A DNA stretch of 64,000 nucleotides from contig JAGQOY010000009.1 in assembly GCA_020427005.1 (NCBI GenBank), positions 22,495-86,494 on the forward strand, written 5' to 3'. Below, in pieces: positions 19,169 to 29,468 of the stretch (its first letter is position 1; each line of letters starts with the position of its first letter). The position numbers were made by a program, and so were the translations under genes. This DNA comes from Planctomycetales bacterium (GTDB lineage Bacteria > Planctomycetota > Planctomycetia > Pirellulales > Pirellulaceae). The notes below the pieces were generated by a model. It did not search any database and was not told the DNA's origin. It saw only the letters and a list, made by a program, of their open reading frames with translations.

Positions 19169-19253
19169 ATTGCTCGGCAGTTCATTTGGTAACACCGACC
19201 CATCCATGATGATCTTGATCGTTCTAAATCGCTTTTCAGTTTTGAGGTGCAGC

Positions 19254-20222
19254 ATGAATCTGATGCGTATTACTTTTGGTCTATGCGTTGTAGCCTTGTG
19301 CGGAGGGCATGTTTTGGCTCAAGGATACGATGACTTTTACAAGTTGGGACCAGATTCGCTTTCACAAGATGGTGTACCACACGGAGATATCCGCGGGCCT
19401 CATATCATCCAGTCGAATGTATATCCGGGTACGCAACACACGTATTGGGTCTACGTTCCCCAGCAGTATTCTAGGGAAGTTCCTGCGAGCCTGATGATAT
19501 TCAATGATGGCCAAGCGTTTAAAAATGAGGAGGGCAGCATTCGGGCTCAAAACGTCTTGGACAACTTAATATATCGAAGAGAAATTCCAGTGATGTTGGC
19601 AGTCTTTATCAATCCTGGCCGCAGACCAGATCAGCCCGAGCCAACTCCAAGTAATTGGGGAGACCGGGATACGAACCGCCCAACGGAATATAACCAATTG
19701 GACGATCGCTATCCACGCGTAATTATCGATGAATTACTGCCTGTGTTAAATCAGGAATTCAATATTTCACCTGATCCAAAGCGCCGTGGGATCGGAGGAG
19801 CAAGTTCTGGTGCGATTGCAGCTTTTACGGTTGCCTGGCATCGACCGGATCAGTTTCACAAAGTTCTCAGCATGGTTGGCAGCTTTACGAACATTCGTGG
19901 CGGGCACGCATATCCCGATATTATCCGTGAGAGTAGTAAAAAGGACATTCGCGTGTTCTTCCAAGATGGACGCAATGACAATCGAGGTATGAGGAGAGGT
20001 GGCTACGATGAGACATGGGATTGGTACAAACAAAATGTTCGTATGGTCGAAGCCATGACCGAGAAGGGCTATGACATTAACTATGCTTGGGGGATCGGCC
20101 TGCATGGAACTAAGCAAGGTGGAGCAATCATGCCTGAGATGATGCGCTGGCTATGGCGTGATTACGGGACATCCACGGATCCGGATGACGAGGTCGAACG
20201 TTCGTACAGCTTGGAACGCTAG
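19254..20222 (+). CDS. Secreted esterase (PF00756-like)
   Basis: 322 residues from ATG 19254, preceded by a good ribosome site (GAGGTG). A signal peptide (residues 1-22, ending LAQ) targets it for export. Nucleophile motif G-A-S-S-G with Ser about 184, followed by [24 protein letters not shown]; a candidate His lies in GLHGTKQGG. It is a paralogue of the truncated gene at 1-953. The C terminus ends with a short acidic tail. Likely removes acyl groups from extracellular carbohydrate or other esters; the exact substrate is unknown. Confidence 0.88.
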   Translation: MNLMRITFGLCVVALCGGHVLAQGYDDFYKLGPDSLSQDGVPHGDIRGPHIIQSNVYPGTQHTYWVYVPQQYSREVPASLMIFNDGQAFKNEEGSIRAQNVLDNLIYRREIPVMLAVFINPGRRPDQPEPTPSNWGDRDTNRPTEYNQLDDRYPRVIIDELLPVLNQEFNISPDPKRRGIGGASSGAIAAFTVAWHRPDQFHKVLSMVGSFTNIRGGHAYPDIIRESSKKDIRVFFQDGRNDNRGMRRGGYDETWDWYKQNVRMVEAMTEKGYDINYAWGIGLHGTKQGGAIMPEMMRWLWRDYGTSTDPDDEVERSYSLER

Positions 20223-20227
20223 TCCTT

Positions 20228-20258
20228 GGGGCTTTCCGGAGCTACGCCCCGTTTCTTT
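20228..20258 (+). terminator. Possible terminator after esterase gene
   Basis: GGGGC (20228-20232) pairs with GCCCC (20246-20250), with TCCGGA in the loop, and is followed by GTTTCTTT. It begins 6 bases after the esterase stop. The stem is short, so the call is tentative. Confidence 0.4.
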
Positions 20259-20328
20259 GGTGTAGCCACAGTGGAAGCTTGGTTCCGAGCTTATTGAAAG
20301 ATCCGAAGACAGAGTATAGTTAGCCCGA

Positions 20329-21951
20329 ATGAAAAATCGCAAGCCAGTACCTAATGCTTCTCAATGTAATGCCAAGTCAGTCCAGGAGAGAAATGCTTTC
20401 GCAGAATCTTTGATCAAGAGGTCAAAATTGCGGGATGCCCTAATTCTGCTGGACCGAATCATCACCGATCGCGTGGCAGATTTCTGGACATGGCGGCTAG
20501 CTGGCGAAGCACTTCTGAAAGCAGGAGAATTTGCTCAGGCGTTGGATGCTTTCGAACATGCCGAGGCTGAAAAAGTAATCGTAGGTTCCCCGCTTATTGA
20601 CGACACGGACCTCCAAGGAATCTATTTTCAACGAGCTCAATGCATGTATTCTCTGGGCCAAACGACAGAGGCCGTCGAGCTATTTCGTGAGTTGGCCGAC
20701 TCTTGCCTGATACCTGAAGCACTTTGCAATCTCGCAACGATTGTTCCAGGATGTCCGAATTCTACAAACCAGGACGTGCTGAAAATTCGTCAACGGTTTG
20801 CCGCCAGCTTAGCAGCTGGGGTTTCTAGTCAGCGGCAGGTCGTTGAGCGCCCAAGTTGTCAGAGTCCCTTGCGTATTGGATACATATCATCTTTTTTTCA
20901 TTGCGAAAATTATATGAAGCCAATACGTAGTATGCTGAATGCACACGACCGTGTAGAGTTTGAAATCGAATTATTTGCGGACGATAAGAAAAGTGAGCCA
21001 TGTGATTGGTTGCTTGCCAGTCCCAAGGATCAGGTTTTCTACACAAGTCAATTGTCAAATTGTGAACTAGTTGATCTGATTATCCAACGCGAATTAGATA
21101 TCTTAGTTGACTTGAACGGGTATAGTGTACCCGAGCGTCTGCCCGTGTATGCACAGAGGCTGGCAAAAGTTGGTTTGTCCTGGTTTAACATGTATGCTAC
21201 GTCAGGGCTTCCAGCATTTGATTGGATCGTAGGTGACGAGTACGTGGTAAAAACGGATGAGTCGGAATTCTATACCGAGAAAGTAGCTCTATTACCTATC
21301 AGCTACTTGTCCTTTGATGTTACATACACAGCGCCTCCAGTTGTCAAACCTCCATGTATCGGTGGGCAGCCTTTTACTTTTGGCAGTCTTGTCAGCCAGT
21401 ACAAGCTGACGCCTCATGTTTTCGACGCCTGGTGTGAGATCCTTCGCAGATCTCCGATGGCACGGTTGTTGCTCTCAAATAAGGCATTGGGCTCGGGCTG
21501 CAATCGGGAATACGTGCAGCGTGAATTTCAATCTCGAGGAATCGAATCTGAAAGGCTTGAATTCTTATCACCTGGACATCACACGATGTTTCTCGGGCAC
21601 TATGGCCTTTTTGACATTGCGCTGGATGCATTTCCATACAACGGAGGTACGACGACAACTGAAGCGATTTGGCAGGGAGTCCCAGTTATCACTTTTGTGG
21701 GCGATAGATGGGCGTCTCGTACGAGTAGCTCTTTGTTGAATTCCGCCGGACTTGAAGAATTCGTTGCGCCCGACCTATCGGGTTATGTCGAATTAGCCAT
21801 TTCCTGGGCCAACTCTCCAGATTCGCCTAAGCGATTGGCAGAACTTAGGTCAGTGATGAGAGAAAAACTGTTGTCGTCAGACGTGTGTGATTCACGACGC
21901 TTAGCGAGATCGATGGAAAATATTTTCCGTGAGGTCATGGCTACGTCGTAG
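20329..21951 (+). CDS. TPR protein with O-GlcNAc transferase (GT41)-like C-terminal domain
   Basis: 540 residues, no signal peptide, so cytoplasmic. Residues about 25-150 hold TPR-like repeats (KLRDALILLDRI, GEFAQALDAFEHAE, GQTTEAVELFRELA). Residues about 180-540 match the SPINDLY/OGT catalytic region: RIGYISSFF, DILVDLNGYS, AKVGLSWFNMYATSGLPAFDWIVGDEYV, FGSLVSQYKLTPHVFDAW and the UDP-sugar site LDAFPYNGGTTTTEAIWQGVPVIT. Family members transfer sugars to Ser/Thr of proteins or build glycans. The usual bacterial His-x-x-x-His-P signature is changed to SSFFHCENYMKP here, which may affect the acceptor side. No glycan cluster surrounds it. Confidence 0.85.
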   Translation: MKNRKPVPNASQCNAKSVQERNAFAESLIKRSKLRDALILLDRIITDRVADFWTWRLAGEALLKAGEFAQALDAFEHAEAEKVIVGSPLIDDTDLQGIYFQRAQCMYSLGQTTEAVELFRELADSCLIPEALCNLATIVPGCPNSTNQDVLKIRQRFAASLAAGVSSQRQVVERPSCQSPLRIGYISSFFHCENYMKPIRSMLNAHDRVEFEIELFADDKKSEPCDWLLASPKDQVFYTSQLSNCELVDLIIQRELDILVDLNGYSVPERLPVYAQRLAKVGLSWFNMYATSGLPAFDWIVGDEYVVKTDESEFYTEKVALLPISYLSFDVTYTAPPVVKPPCIGGQPFTFGSLVSQYKLTPHVFDAWCEILRRSPMARLLLSNKALGSGCNREYVQREFQSRGIESERLEFLSPGHHTMFLGHYGLFDIALDAFPYNGGTTTTEAIWQGVPVITFVGDRWASRTSSSLLNSAGLEEFVAPDLSGYVELAISWANSPDSPKRLAELRSVMREKLLSSDVCDSRRLARSMENIFREVMATS

Positions 21952-22136
21952 ATGTGTGCCACTCCAGTGTAGGGCTCATGTTATTCGTGGCATCCTTAGG
22001 AGGCGCAAAGGAGTCCGCATTGGTAGCGGTCGGATAGGTTTCCAGTTTGTCTTTTTGCTGATAGGTTGCAACGCCATCCTGCTGAAATCCTGTCAATTGC
22101 GGCTTTGTCATGAAGTTGACAAAGCCATCGAATTCT

Positions 22137-23240
22137 CTAGCGATGCGGCGCAAACAAGCGTTGCAGTTGAACAGACAAAAGGGTTGAGTCTATTCCGAAT
22201 GCCTGGCGAAAATCTGCCACGCGGTCCCCGACTGTGTATTCTCCCAAGCCCCGCTGCGATAAAAGTCCGTAGAAAGTTCGCAACTGTTCTGGCTGACGTT
22301 CAGCAAAATAAAAAGTCATCGCCCAGCTTACCGCGTACGCTTGCTGTACATCCACCCGAAAGTAGTCATCCGAGGCGATTAAAGATGTCAGGGCTTGCTC
22401 CAGAGAGACTGAGTCTTGCAGCAAGGCCTGAAGTTGTTGGACATAGTTCTGACGCATTCTAGTCTCTATCGTGCTGCTAGCGATGCGTAAGTCATATACT
22501 TCGCGTTGTTCAAACATGCATGCTAGTCCCTCGACGAACCACATGGGATTCTGAAATAGACGCTCATGGACTCCGCTATTATGAGCGAGCTGATGGACTG
22601 CTTCATGTACGATAGTAGCTTCAGTTTCAGAACTAAGACCGCTTGTCGTTTGATCGAACAATAAGCAACGGTTGGTGTAAGGAAAATAGCTACCAACTAC
22701 GTTGCTAGCGACGTTTGCTTGCATTCCAGATTCTCGCATCGAATAGTCGACAAAGGTGCTGCGATTAGGAAATACAACGACGACTAGTGGAAAGTCAGGG
22801 GAACGGAGAGGCCAGCCTCTTACTTCAAAATACCTCATATACCCGGCCATCAATGCATTGAAGCGATCCTGCCATTGTTTCGTCGAGCCGGATGGTGCGG
22901 CAATCACGTAAGGGCCAGAGACAATCGTTTCGAAACGGTTGCCAAGCTCGGCTTGCAATTCGACCTTTACAGTAGCCAAATTCTTTGGAACGAACGGGCT
23001 ATTTAACACACGGTGGCTGATGACGTCGGCCTGATCAAAGACACAAATATTACCGTTTGACTCGAGAATGGCGCCGTCATGCTTCCCCCAATGAATTGGC
23101 AAACCCTGGATGCTCTTGGTAGTAGTTGCGACGTCGAGTATAGGAGGTTGGGCAAGGCCGCAAGGTAAGCTTACGGTTAGCACGAAAAGTACCGGTAATA
23201 GCTGCCGAATTGAATTGTAGCTAAATAGGTCGCTCTTCAC
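22137..23240 (-). CDS. Exported DUF1570-like protein (gluzincin-type metallopeptidase fold)
   Basis: From GTG 23240 the protein is about 367 residues with a signal peptide (SIRQLLPVLFVLTVSLPCGLAQ); the frame also extends to a TTG at 23306. The core shows the zinc motif HEAVH within TIVHEAVHQLAHNSG, and a downstream WFVEGLACMFE that supplies the third ligand Glu, as in DUF1570/gluzincin proteins common in planctomycetes. Downstream helices (AVSWAMTFYF, FYGLLSQRG) fit the family. Likely an envelope peptidase; no substrate known. It is convergent with the OGT-like gene. Confidence 0.78.
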   Translation of the reverse strand: MKSDLFSYNSIRQLLPVLFVLTVSLPCGLAQPPILDVATTTKSIQGLPIHWGKHDGAILESNGNICVFDQADVISHRVLNSPFVPKNLATVKVELQAELGNRFETIVSGPYVIAAPSGSTKQWQDRFNALMAGYMRYFEVRGWPLRSPDFPLVVVVFPNRSTFVDYSMRESGMQANVASNVVGSYFPYTNRCLLFDQTTSGLSSETEATIVHEAVHQLAHNSGVHERLFQNPMWFVEGLACMFEQREVYDLRIASSTIETRMRQNYVQQLQALLQDSVSLEQALTSLIASDDYFRVDVQQAYAVSWAMTFYFAERQPEQLRTFYGLLSQRGLGEYTVGDRVADFRQAFGIDSTLLSVQLQRLFAPHR

Positions 23241-23424
23241 TGTTTGTTTCGAATCTCTATTATGGGCCAAACTCAGGACTCCAAGTCGGATTGTCGCTTT
23301 AAGCAAAACTCACCCTTATTTACAATTTAGGTTTCGATGTCCTGCTTGAAGCGTATGGGCGTTTGGTAGGATATGAAGAACCTTCCGAACGGTCGTTCTG
23401 TAACTCTTGCAACGGTTATAACTC

Positions 23425-24798
23425 ATGTTATTTCATTCAACGCATCGTCTGGCTGTGTGCGGCGATTGGCTCCGGATTGGCATGTGGCTAATGGTTGCGT
23501 TTGTAGCATGTTCGTCGCTTGCGATTCCTAAACTGGCGGGGCAAGAGTCCCTGCAGAACAAGAGTGTTGCAGGAGAGACTGAACAAGCGGATCCAGAAAC
23601 GGCCACGGAGGACGAAATTCGGAAGCTCATCAGTCAGTTAGAGGCTGTTCGTCTCGCGGATCGCGACGCTGCGGAAAAACGCTTAACGGAGTTAGGTGCG
23701 GGCATTCTGTCCCATTTGCCCGAGATTAACTCGCGTACAGGTGGGGAACTAAAAATTAGGCTCCAGCGTATACGTGCTGCCCTTCAAACGGAGAAACTCG
23801 ACGATTTTTATGAGGCTTCACGCGTGTCTCTCACTGGGCAGTTCCCGTTGAGTACGGTGTTAAAGGAAATAGAGCAACAGACTGGAAACAAGATAACCTT
23901 GTCTAGTCAGGACAACTCCCTTTCAAGCAAGATGATCCAACTTAATTTAAAGGACGTTGAGTTCTGGCAGGCATTGGATGAGATAGCAGCCCAAGCTAAA
24001 TTGCAGGTGCAACCATTTGCTTATAACCTGGACGGTCTAGTGTTAACGACTAGCACGCGTACGAACTCCCCGCCAGCGTTTACTCGTGGACCATTTCGAG
24101 TAGAAACGTTGAGCGTCAGTTCGACCCGAGCATTTTCAAGTTCAGCGCCTGGGCAAACAGAGATATCAGTTGTGGCCATTTGGGAGCCTCGTCTCAAACC
24201 TGTTTATATGCAGATCCCAATGGGTAAGATCGTTGCCAAGACGGACACCGACCAGGAGCTAGCTTCAGCTAGTCCAATGGCGAATCCGGAAATCCCATTG
24301 AATACCGGCGGGTGCGCTACTCAACTCGACTTACCAATTGCACTTCCCTCAAGCGAAGCGCAAGCGCTTGTGAAGCTATCAGGCGAGTTTGAGGTTGCCG
24401 TTCCCAGCGAGCGTCACGAATATGTCTTCAAGAATTTTGCTAACGGTGCCCGCCAAAGTGAAAAATTCGGTGATGTTACGGTGACGCTAGAAGGGGCACG
24501 TCGCAACGGGCCTGTATTTGAAATGCGCATCCTCGTGGAATTTGGGAATGCAGTTGGGGCTTTAGAGTCCTACCGCAGTTGGATACTTTCCAACCACACG
24601 TTTCTTCGTGGGCCTAATGAACGAATACTGGAAAACGTAGGATTCAATTTGTATGCAAACTCTAGTTCTGGCGTAGGAATAAATTACCTATTTCAAATCA
24701 ACGGAGATCCGGATGACTTTCAATTGATCTACGATTCTCCAGCTATGATGAGTCGCCAGAATCTGGCTTTTGAACTGCTTGATATTCCGCTGCCGTAG
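23425..24798 (+). CDS. Secreted planctomycete hypothetical protein with secretin/TonB short N-terminal-like segment
   Basis: 457 residues. Residues 1-40 include a signal peptide (GMWLMVAFVACSSLAIPKLAGQ). Next comes an acidic helical region (EDEIRKLISQLEAVRLADRDAAEKRL), then a segment resembling STN domains: PLSTVLKEIEQQTGNKITLSSQ, LNLKDVEFWQALDEIAAQAKLQV. The rest is beta-rich without a recognised name. Proteins of this build are frequent in planctomycetes, with unproven function. The STN-like fold suggests periplasmic recognition (inference). Confidence 0.72.
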   Translation: MLFHSTHRLAVCGDWLRIGMWLMVAFVACSSLAIPKLAGQESLQNKSVAGETEQADPETATEDEIRKLISQLEAVRLADRDAAEKRLTELGAGILSHLPEINSRTGGELKIRLQRIRAALQTEKLDDFYEASRVSLTGQFPLSTVLKEIEQQTGNKITLSSQDNSLSSKMIQLNLKDVEFWQALDEIAAQAKLQVQPFAYNLDGLVLTTSTRTNSPPAFTRGPFRVETLSVSSTRAFSSSAPGQTEISVVAIWEPRLKPVYMQIPMGKIVAKTDTDQELASASPMANPEIPLNTGGCATQLDLPIALPSSEAQALVKLSGEFEVAVPSERHEYVFKNFANGARQSEKFGDVTVTLEGARRNGPVFEMRILVEFGNAVGALESYRSWILSNHTFLRGPNERILENVGFNLYANSSSGVGINYLFQINGDPDDFQLIYDSPAMMSRQNLAFELLDIPLP

Positions 24799-25670
24799 TA
24801 TTGGGAGCGAGCCAATCAACTCTTTCTTTCTGGTTGATTTGGCTGCTCGGATATGCCATAGGTGTGGTGTTTTCTTGAGGTTTTACTTGCTTGTAATGGT
24901 CGAGAGGTTCAGCCTTGGAGATGGGTCGTGGGGGAAGAATTGGCAGAGACAGTCCTGTGGCCCGCCATTCCGCCGTTGACCAAGAATTCAAAAAACCTTA
25001 CTCTTTAACGCGCGTTAAGCCATTGTTTTTTCAACACTTACGCTGAACTTAGGCGCTTCTGAGCTTGCCGCAGGTTGTTTTTTTGGCCATTGCAGCCTGT
25101 CGGTTGGCCTGCAAGTTGCTGCCTCATCATTTTCTCTGCCAGTCTGTCATTTGCCTTCCATCTACTGAGAGGGTTGAGCGCGAGGGGGAATTGGCAAGAA
25201 TTGGCAGGAGGCCGAACAAATTCATCGGGAACCTAGCTGTTGCAGGTGACAAAAGGAGTTTTGGGAGGTTTGGGGAAACTAGGGAGAGTGTCTGGAAAGG
25301 TAGTGGCGTGTGGGTAGTGGTTTGGGCGAGTTTTGCTTGCGCCTTATCTCATTTGGAACTCTTGGCGGCGTTTTTGTTGTTCCGCTCCAGCAGCTGGGTA
25401 CCTAAAAGCGAATCGGGATGCGCAAAACTGGCTCGAGGCTAACCAGCGGGGGGGCAAAAAAAGCTTGCGCCTAGGGACGGGGCGAGATCACTTTGTTCTA
25501 ATTTCTTTTAAGAGAGTTAGTAGAAGTGTATTTCGGGTCATGATTACGGAACTGCCCAAGCCAGCTTGGGGGACGAAGGAATACAACATTGTCTTGGAGG
25601 CTAGTTCGAGCTTTGGCCAAGCCCGACCTACCTAAACAACAAACATTTTTTCGCGAAGTTGTTTCTAGCT
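24799..25670 (+). other. Long G-rich region upstream of secA
   Basis: 872 bases without a convincing gene. The stretch 25170-25330 is purine- and G-rich on the plus strand. GAATTGGCA occurs three times (24937, 25188, 25198), twice inside AAGAATTGGCAG. Short open frames here have odd composition (runs of Trp, Gly, Arg) and look non-coding. It should hold the secA promoter and perhaps a structured leader; I recognise no known RNA family. Confidence 0.4.
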
Positions 25671-28600
25671 ATGGATTTTTTGGAACGCGTTTGGGAAGGT
25701 ACTGGCAATTTCTTCACCAGCGTATTGCAGGGCGTGGAACGAAGCGTTACCGGGATATTCGGGTCTTCAAATGCGCGCCAAATTCGTCGGTTTGAAGCCA
25801 TTGTTCAACGTATCAACGCCCTAGAAGACGGGCTCAAACAGCTTACGGATGCTCAGCTTCGAGAAAAGACGCGAGAATTTCAGCAGCGGATCAAAGATGG
25901 ACAGTCGTTAGATGAACTGCTCGTCGAGGCATTCGCAGTTTGCCGTGAGGGTGGGCGCAGATTCTTAAATATGCGTCATTACGACGTGCAGTTGATTGGA
26001 GGCATCGTACTCCACAACGGGATGATTGCTGAAATGGTCACTGGGGAAGGCAAGACCCTGGTGGCCACTCTACCAACCTATTTGAATGCATTAGCGGGCA
26101 AGGGTTGCCACGTTGTTACCGTCAATGACTACTTGGCACGGCGAGACATGGAATGGATGGCACCATTGTATATGGGGTTGGGATTAACGGTTGATGCAAT
26201 TCAAGGTGGGCTAAGCAACGATGAGCGTCAAGCAGCGTATGCGTGCGATATTACTTACGCTACTAATAACGAGTTAGGATTTGATTATCTCCGCGACAAC
26301 ATGCGTTTGGCTGCTCGCAATGACAATCGCTTTCCCAAACACTTGCAGCAGGTACAAGGCCCACTTGCTTATGCAATCATCGACGAAGTCGATAACATTT
26401 TAATCGACGAGGCGCGAACTCCATTAATTATTTCGGGTCCGGCTCATCAAGACATTGGCAAGTACGCTGAAGCAGACAAAGTTGCTCGCAAGCTAATCAG
26501 GGATGAGCATTTTGTAGTCAATGAAAAAGACCACAACGTCAACTTAACTGATGATGGAGTCCGATCGGCCGAAAAACTGGCTGGCGTTGAGAGCTTTTAC
26601 ACCGCCGGCAATATGGAATGGCCGCACTTAATTGATAACGCACTTAAGGCTCACTATCTCTACAAGCGCGATGTAAATTACGTTGTGAAGGAAAACGCGA
26701 TCGTCATCGTGGACGATTTTACAGGCCGGCTTATGGAGGGTAGGCAATGGAGTGATGGGCTGCATCAGGCCGTGGAAGCTAAGGAGGGAGTCAAAATCAA
26801 GGAGGAAACTCAGACCCTTGCCACCATTACGCTTCAGAATTTCTTCAAACTGTACAAGAAGATCGCTGGCATGACCGGAACGGCCATGACGGAGGCTAAC
26901 GAGTTTTGGAAGATCTACAAGCTCGATGTGGTGGCGATTCCCACCAACCGCAAGCTTCAACGCATTGAATATTCGGACACCATTTTTCTGACTGAGAAAG
27001 AGAAATTCACTGCCGTAGCAGACGATGTTGAAAGAACATGCAAGTACGACATTGTTGCAACTAATGATCGACAAGAGGTTGTGGGAGAGATTACTCAGGA
27101 ATCTGAATCTCAAGTAACGGTCAAACTAAAAGGAACCAAAGAGACTCAGGTTTTGGAAAAGAGCAAGGTCAGTGAGATAGACCGGAAGGGACGTCCGGTA
27201 TTGATCGGCACGGTATCCATCGAAAAAAGCGAGCAGCTTTCCAGGTTGCTCGAGCTAAGAGGCATTCCGCATCAGGTTCTCAATGCCAAGCATCATCGCC
27301 GCGAAGCTGAGATCATTGCTCAGGCGGGCCGAGTAGGGGCGGTAACTATCGCAACCAATATGGCAGGACGCGGGACAGATATTATTCTGGGCGGAAACCC
27401 AGAAACGATGGCCTGGGCTCAATTGCAGGATAAATATTCGACTCGACTCGATGTGCCGCTCGAAGAATGGAACGCTCTAGTTGGTGAAATTGAACAACGC
27501 GAAAAAATGAAAGTGGCTGGTTTGCACGTACGGGAGATTGGGGGCCTTTACGTGATCGGCACGGAACGTCACGAATCAAGACGCATCGACCTGCAGTTGC
27601 GCGGCCGTTGCGGTCGCCAAGGAGATCCGGGCAGTAGTCGCTTCTACCTGTCGCTTGAAGATGACTTGATGCGCATCTTTGCCGGAGACTGGGTGCGAGG
27701 CATGATGAGCAAGCTTGGCATGGGAGAAGGCGAGGCGATTGAAAATACGTTTGTGTCGCGACGGATTACAGCGGCTCAAAAGAAGGTCGAAGAACGCAAC
27801 TTTGAGATCCGCAAAAACTTGTTGGAATATGACGAAGTCATGGACCAGCAACGCAAACGGGTGTACTCCTACCGCCAACAGATTCTCGACGGAGTAAGCT
27901 GTCGAAGGCTCGTCTTGGAGCAAATCCAGCAACAAATCGAACACTACGTTGACCAGTATCTGGACCCACTTTTTGGAGCTGAGTCTTACACCAAATACGC
28001 CAGCAAGATGCTGTCGTGTGAATTGGAGGCCAGAGATTTTCGCAATGTGGATCCAGGTACGGCAGCTACATACGCCTTTGACGCAGCCGTACGTGCTGCC
28101 GAAACACAGATTCACGATGCAGTTGAAGAGAACTTGCCTTTGGGCGAACCGGAAGACGATTGGAACTGGGAAGCGTTGGCTAAATGGGTGAACACCCGCT
28201 ATGGAACGACTTACAGTGTTCGCGACCTACAGAAGAAATCACGTGATCGGATTGATGAAGAGTTAATCGAACGCGTGCAAGAACGATTGAATGCCGTCGA
28301 TCTGAGCGATGGAGCTCCCCTGCTAGGAGGCGATTACGGCCTGCAAATGTTAACAAGTTGGGCCAAGAACAAGTTCGGAATAGAAGTCGAGATTGACGAT
28401 CTGCGCTCGCGAGAACCGTCTGACATTGCACACGAGTTAGTGGCCATTGCTGAAAAGGCGTATCAGAAAAAGGAAGCGGAGTATCCCGTAATGGCTGGGA
28501 TCATGCGCTACGGTCGAATGGTTAGTCAGACTCAATTTCAATTGGATAAAGATTCCCTCATTACTTGGGCTCAGAGTCGTTTTGAAACGTCTATCCAAAC

Positions 28601-29369
28601 CGATGAAATCGCAGGCAATACCTTGAATGAGGTTCGCGATAAGTTGACGGAGTATAGCCAAAAGCATTACGAGCAGGCTGCAAAAACTGTCGTTGTGGTG
28701 GATGACAAGATTGGCAATTTCTTTGACCAAGCAGAAGCCAATACTAGTGCAAAGTACATTGCCGGCGGAAACGGCAACCTGGACTCTCTGAGTGATTGGT
28801 TTCAGCAGTCCCTTCAACATACCGTCAGTTCCGATGTACTGGGGGAAATGGATGAGGAAGGAATGCGTCGGGAGGCTCTGCAAGCTATCGATGATCGCTT
28901 TTTCCCTGAAATGCGACGAATGGAACGGCATGTCCTGCTGAATATAGTCGACGCTGCTTGGAAGGATCACTTGCTGGCCATGGATCATTTGCGTAGCGCC
29001 ATCACTTTGAAGAGCTTTGCCCAAATGGATCCCAAGGTGGAGTACAAACGCGAAGGGATGCGAATGTACGGCCAAATGTGGTTTACAATTGGCGAACGCA
29101 TGACAGATCTTATATTCCGCATGGAAGCGCTGGACGAGAATTTTGTTGCGAGTACTTGGCAGGAAACCAATGCCCGTCACGACGTGGCACAATCTCCAAC
29201 TCAAATGATGGAACAGAAGAACCGCGATTTAGAAGCAGCCGATCGGGCCGGGGCGCCAGAAGCCAAATTGGAGCCGATTCGAAACACGAGCCAAAGAATT
29301 GGACGCAATGATCCTTGCCCCTGCGGTAGCGGGAAAAAGTACAAAGCATGCCATGGCCGAAATGCCTAA
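25671..29369 (+). CDS. secA: Preprotein translocase ATPase SecA (enlarged planctomycete form)
   Basis: Motor ATPase that drives unfolded proteins through SecYEG. From ATG 25671 it has 1,232 residues, against about 850-900 usually. Walker A (TGEGKT, about residue 126), [21 protein letters not shown] and the [25 protein letters not shown] region are intact. The C terminus carries the zinc-binding SEC-C tail ([14 protein letters not shown]), as in SecB/ribosome-binding SecA. Two things explain the extra size: about 50 residues inserted near residue 455-505, and a fourfold repeat around W839, W897, W966 and W1043 in the helical wing/scaffold region. ATG 25671 starts the usual MDFLERVW. Confidence 0.97.
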   Translation: MDFLERVWEGTGNFFTSVLQGVERSVTGIFGSSNARQIRRFEAIVQRINALEDGLKQLTDAQLREKTREFQQRIKDGQSLDELLVEAFAVCREGGRRFLNMRHYDVQLIGGIVLHNGMIAEMVTGEGKTLVATLPTYLNALAGKGCHVVTVNDYLARRDMEWMAPLYMGLGLTVDAIQGGLSNDERQAAYACDITYATNNELGFDYLRDNMRLAARNDNRFPKHLQQVQGPLAYAIIDEVDNILIDEARTPLIISGPAHQDIGKYAEADKVARKLIRDEHFVVNEKDHNVNLTDDGVRSAEKLAGVESFYTAGNMEWPHLIDNALKAHYLYKRDVNYVVKENAIVIVDDFTGRLMEGRQWSDGLHQAVEAKEGVKIKEETQTLATITLQNFFKLYKKIAGMTGTAMTEANEFWKIYKLDVVAIPTNRKLQRIEYSDTIFLTEKEKFTAVADDVERTCKYDIVATNDRQEVVGEITQESESQVTVKLKGTKETQVLEKSKVSEIDRKGRPVLIGTVSIEKSEQLSRLLELRGIPHQVLNAKHHRREAEIIAQAGRVGAVTIATNMAGRGTDIILGGNPETMAWAQLQDKYSTRLDVPLEEWNALVGEIEQREKMKVAGLHVREIGGLYVIGTERHESRRIDLQLRGRCGRQGDPGSSRFYLSLEDDLMRIFAGDWVRGMMSKLGMGEGEAIENTFVSRRITAAQKKVEERNFEIRKNLLEYDEVMDQQRKRVYSYRQQILDGVSCRRLVLEQIQQQIEHYVDQYLDPLFGAESYTKYASKMLSCELEARDFRNVDPGTAATYAFDAAVRAAETQIHDAVEENLPLGEPEDDWNWEALAKWVNTRYGTTYSVRDLQKKSRDRIDEELIERVQERLNAVDLSDGAPLLGGDYGLQMLTSWAKNKFGIEVEIDDLRSREPSDIAHELVAIAEKAYQKKEAEYPVMAGIMRYGRMVSQTQFQLDKDSLITWAQSRFETSIQTDEIAGNTLNEVRDKLTEYSQKHYEQAAKTVVVVDDKIGNFFDQAEANTSAKYIAGGNGNLDSLSDWFQQSLQHTVSSDVLGEMDEEGMRREALQAIDDRFFPEMRRMERHVLLNIVDAAWKDHLLAMDHLRSAITLKSFAQMDPKVEYKREGMRMYGQMWFTIGERMTDLIFRMEALDENFVASTWQETNARHDVAQSPTQMMEQKNRDLEAADRAGAPEAKLEPIRNTSQRIGRNDPCPCGSGKKYKACHGRNA

Positions 29370-29468
29370 AGGATTTGTTGCCGAATTCAGTCGCGTCAAC
29401 CTCGGCTGGAAACTTTTGTGCTGAGGTAGTTATAGAATGCCAATTCCGCTCTCGATGAGTACCAATCG

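Noticed and set aside
21941..22153. 70-codon minus-strand frame overlapping the end of the DUF1570-like gene
   Set aside because: Low-complexity product without domain or signal, no ribosome site seen, and it overlaps two genes' ends; more likely chance.
21929..22462. 177-codon plus-strand frame
   Set aside because: Antisense to the DUF1570-like gene, with an unlikely arginine- and cysteine-rich composition.
25065..25442. 125-codon plus-strand frame upstream of secA
   Set aside because: Composition (many Cys, Trp, Arg and Leu from G-rich DNA) unlike real genes here, no family motif, no ribosome site.
28437..29204. 255-codon minus-strand frame within secA
   Set aside because: Wholly antisense to conserved secA coding sequence; a shadow frame.
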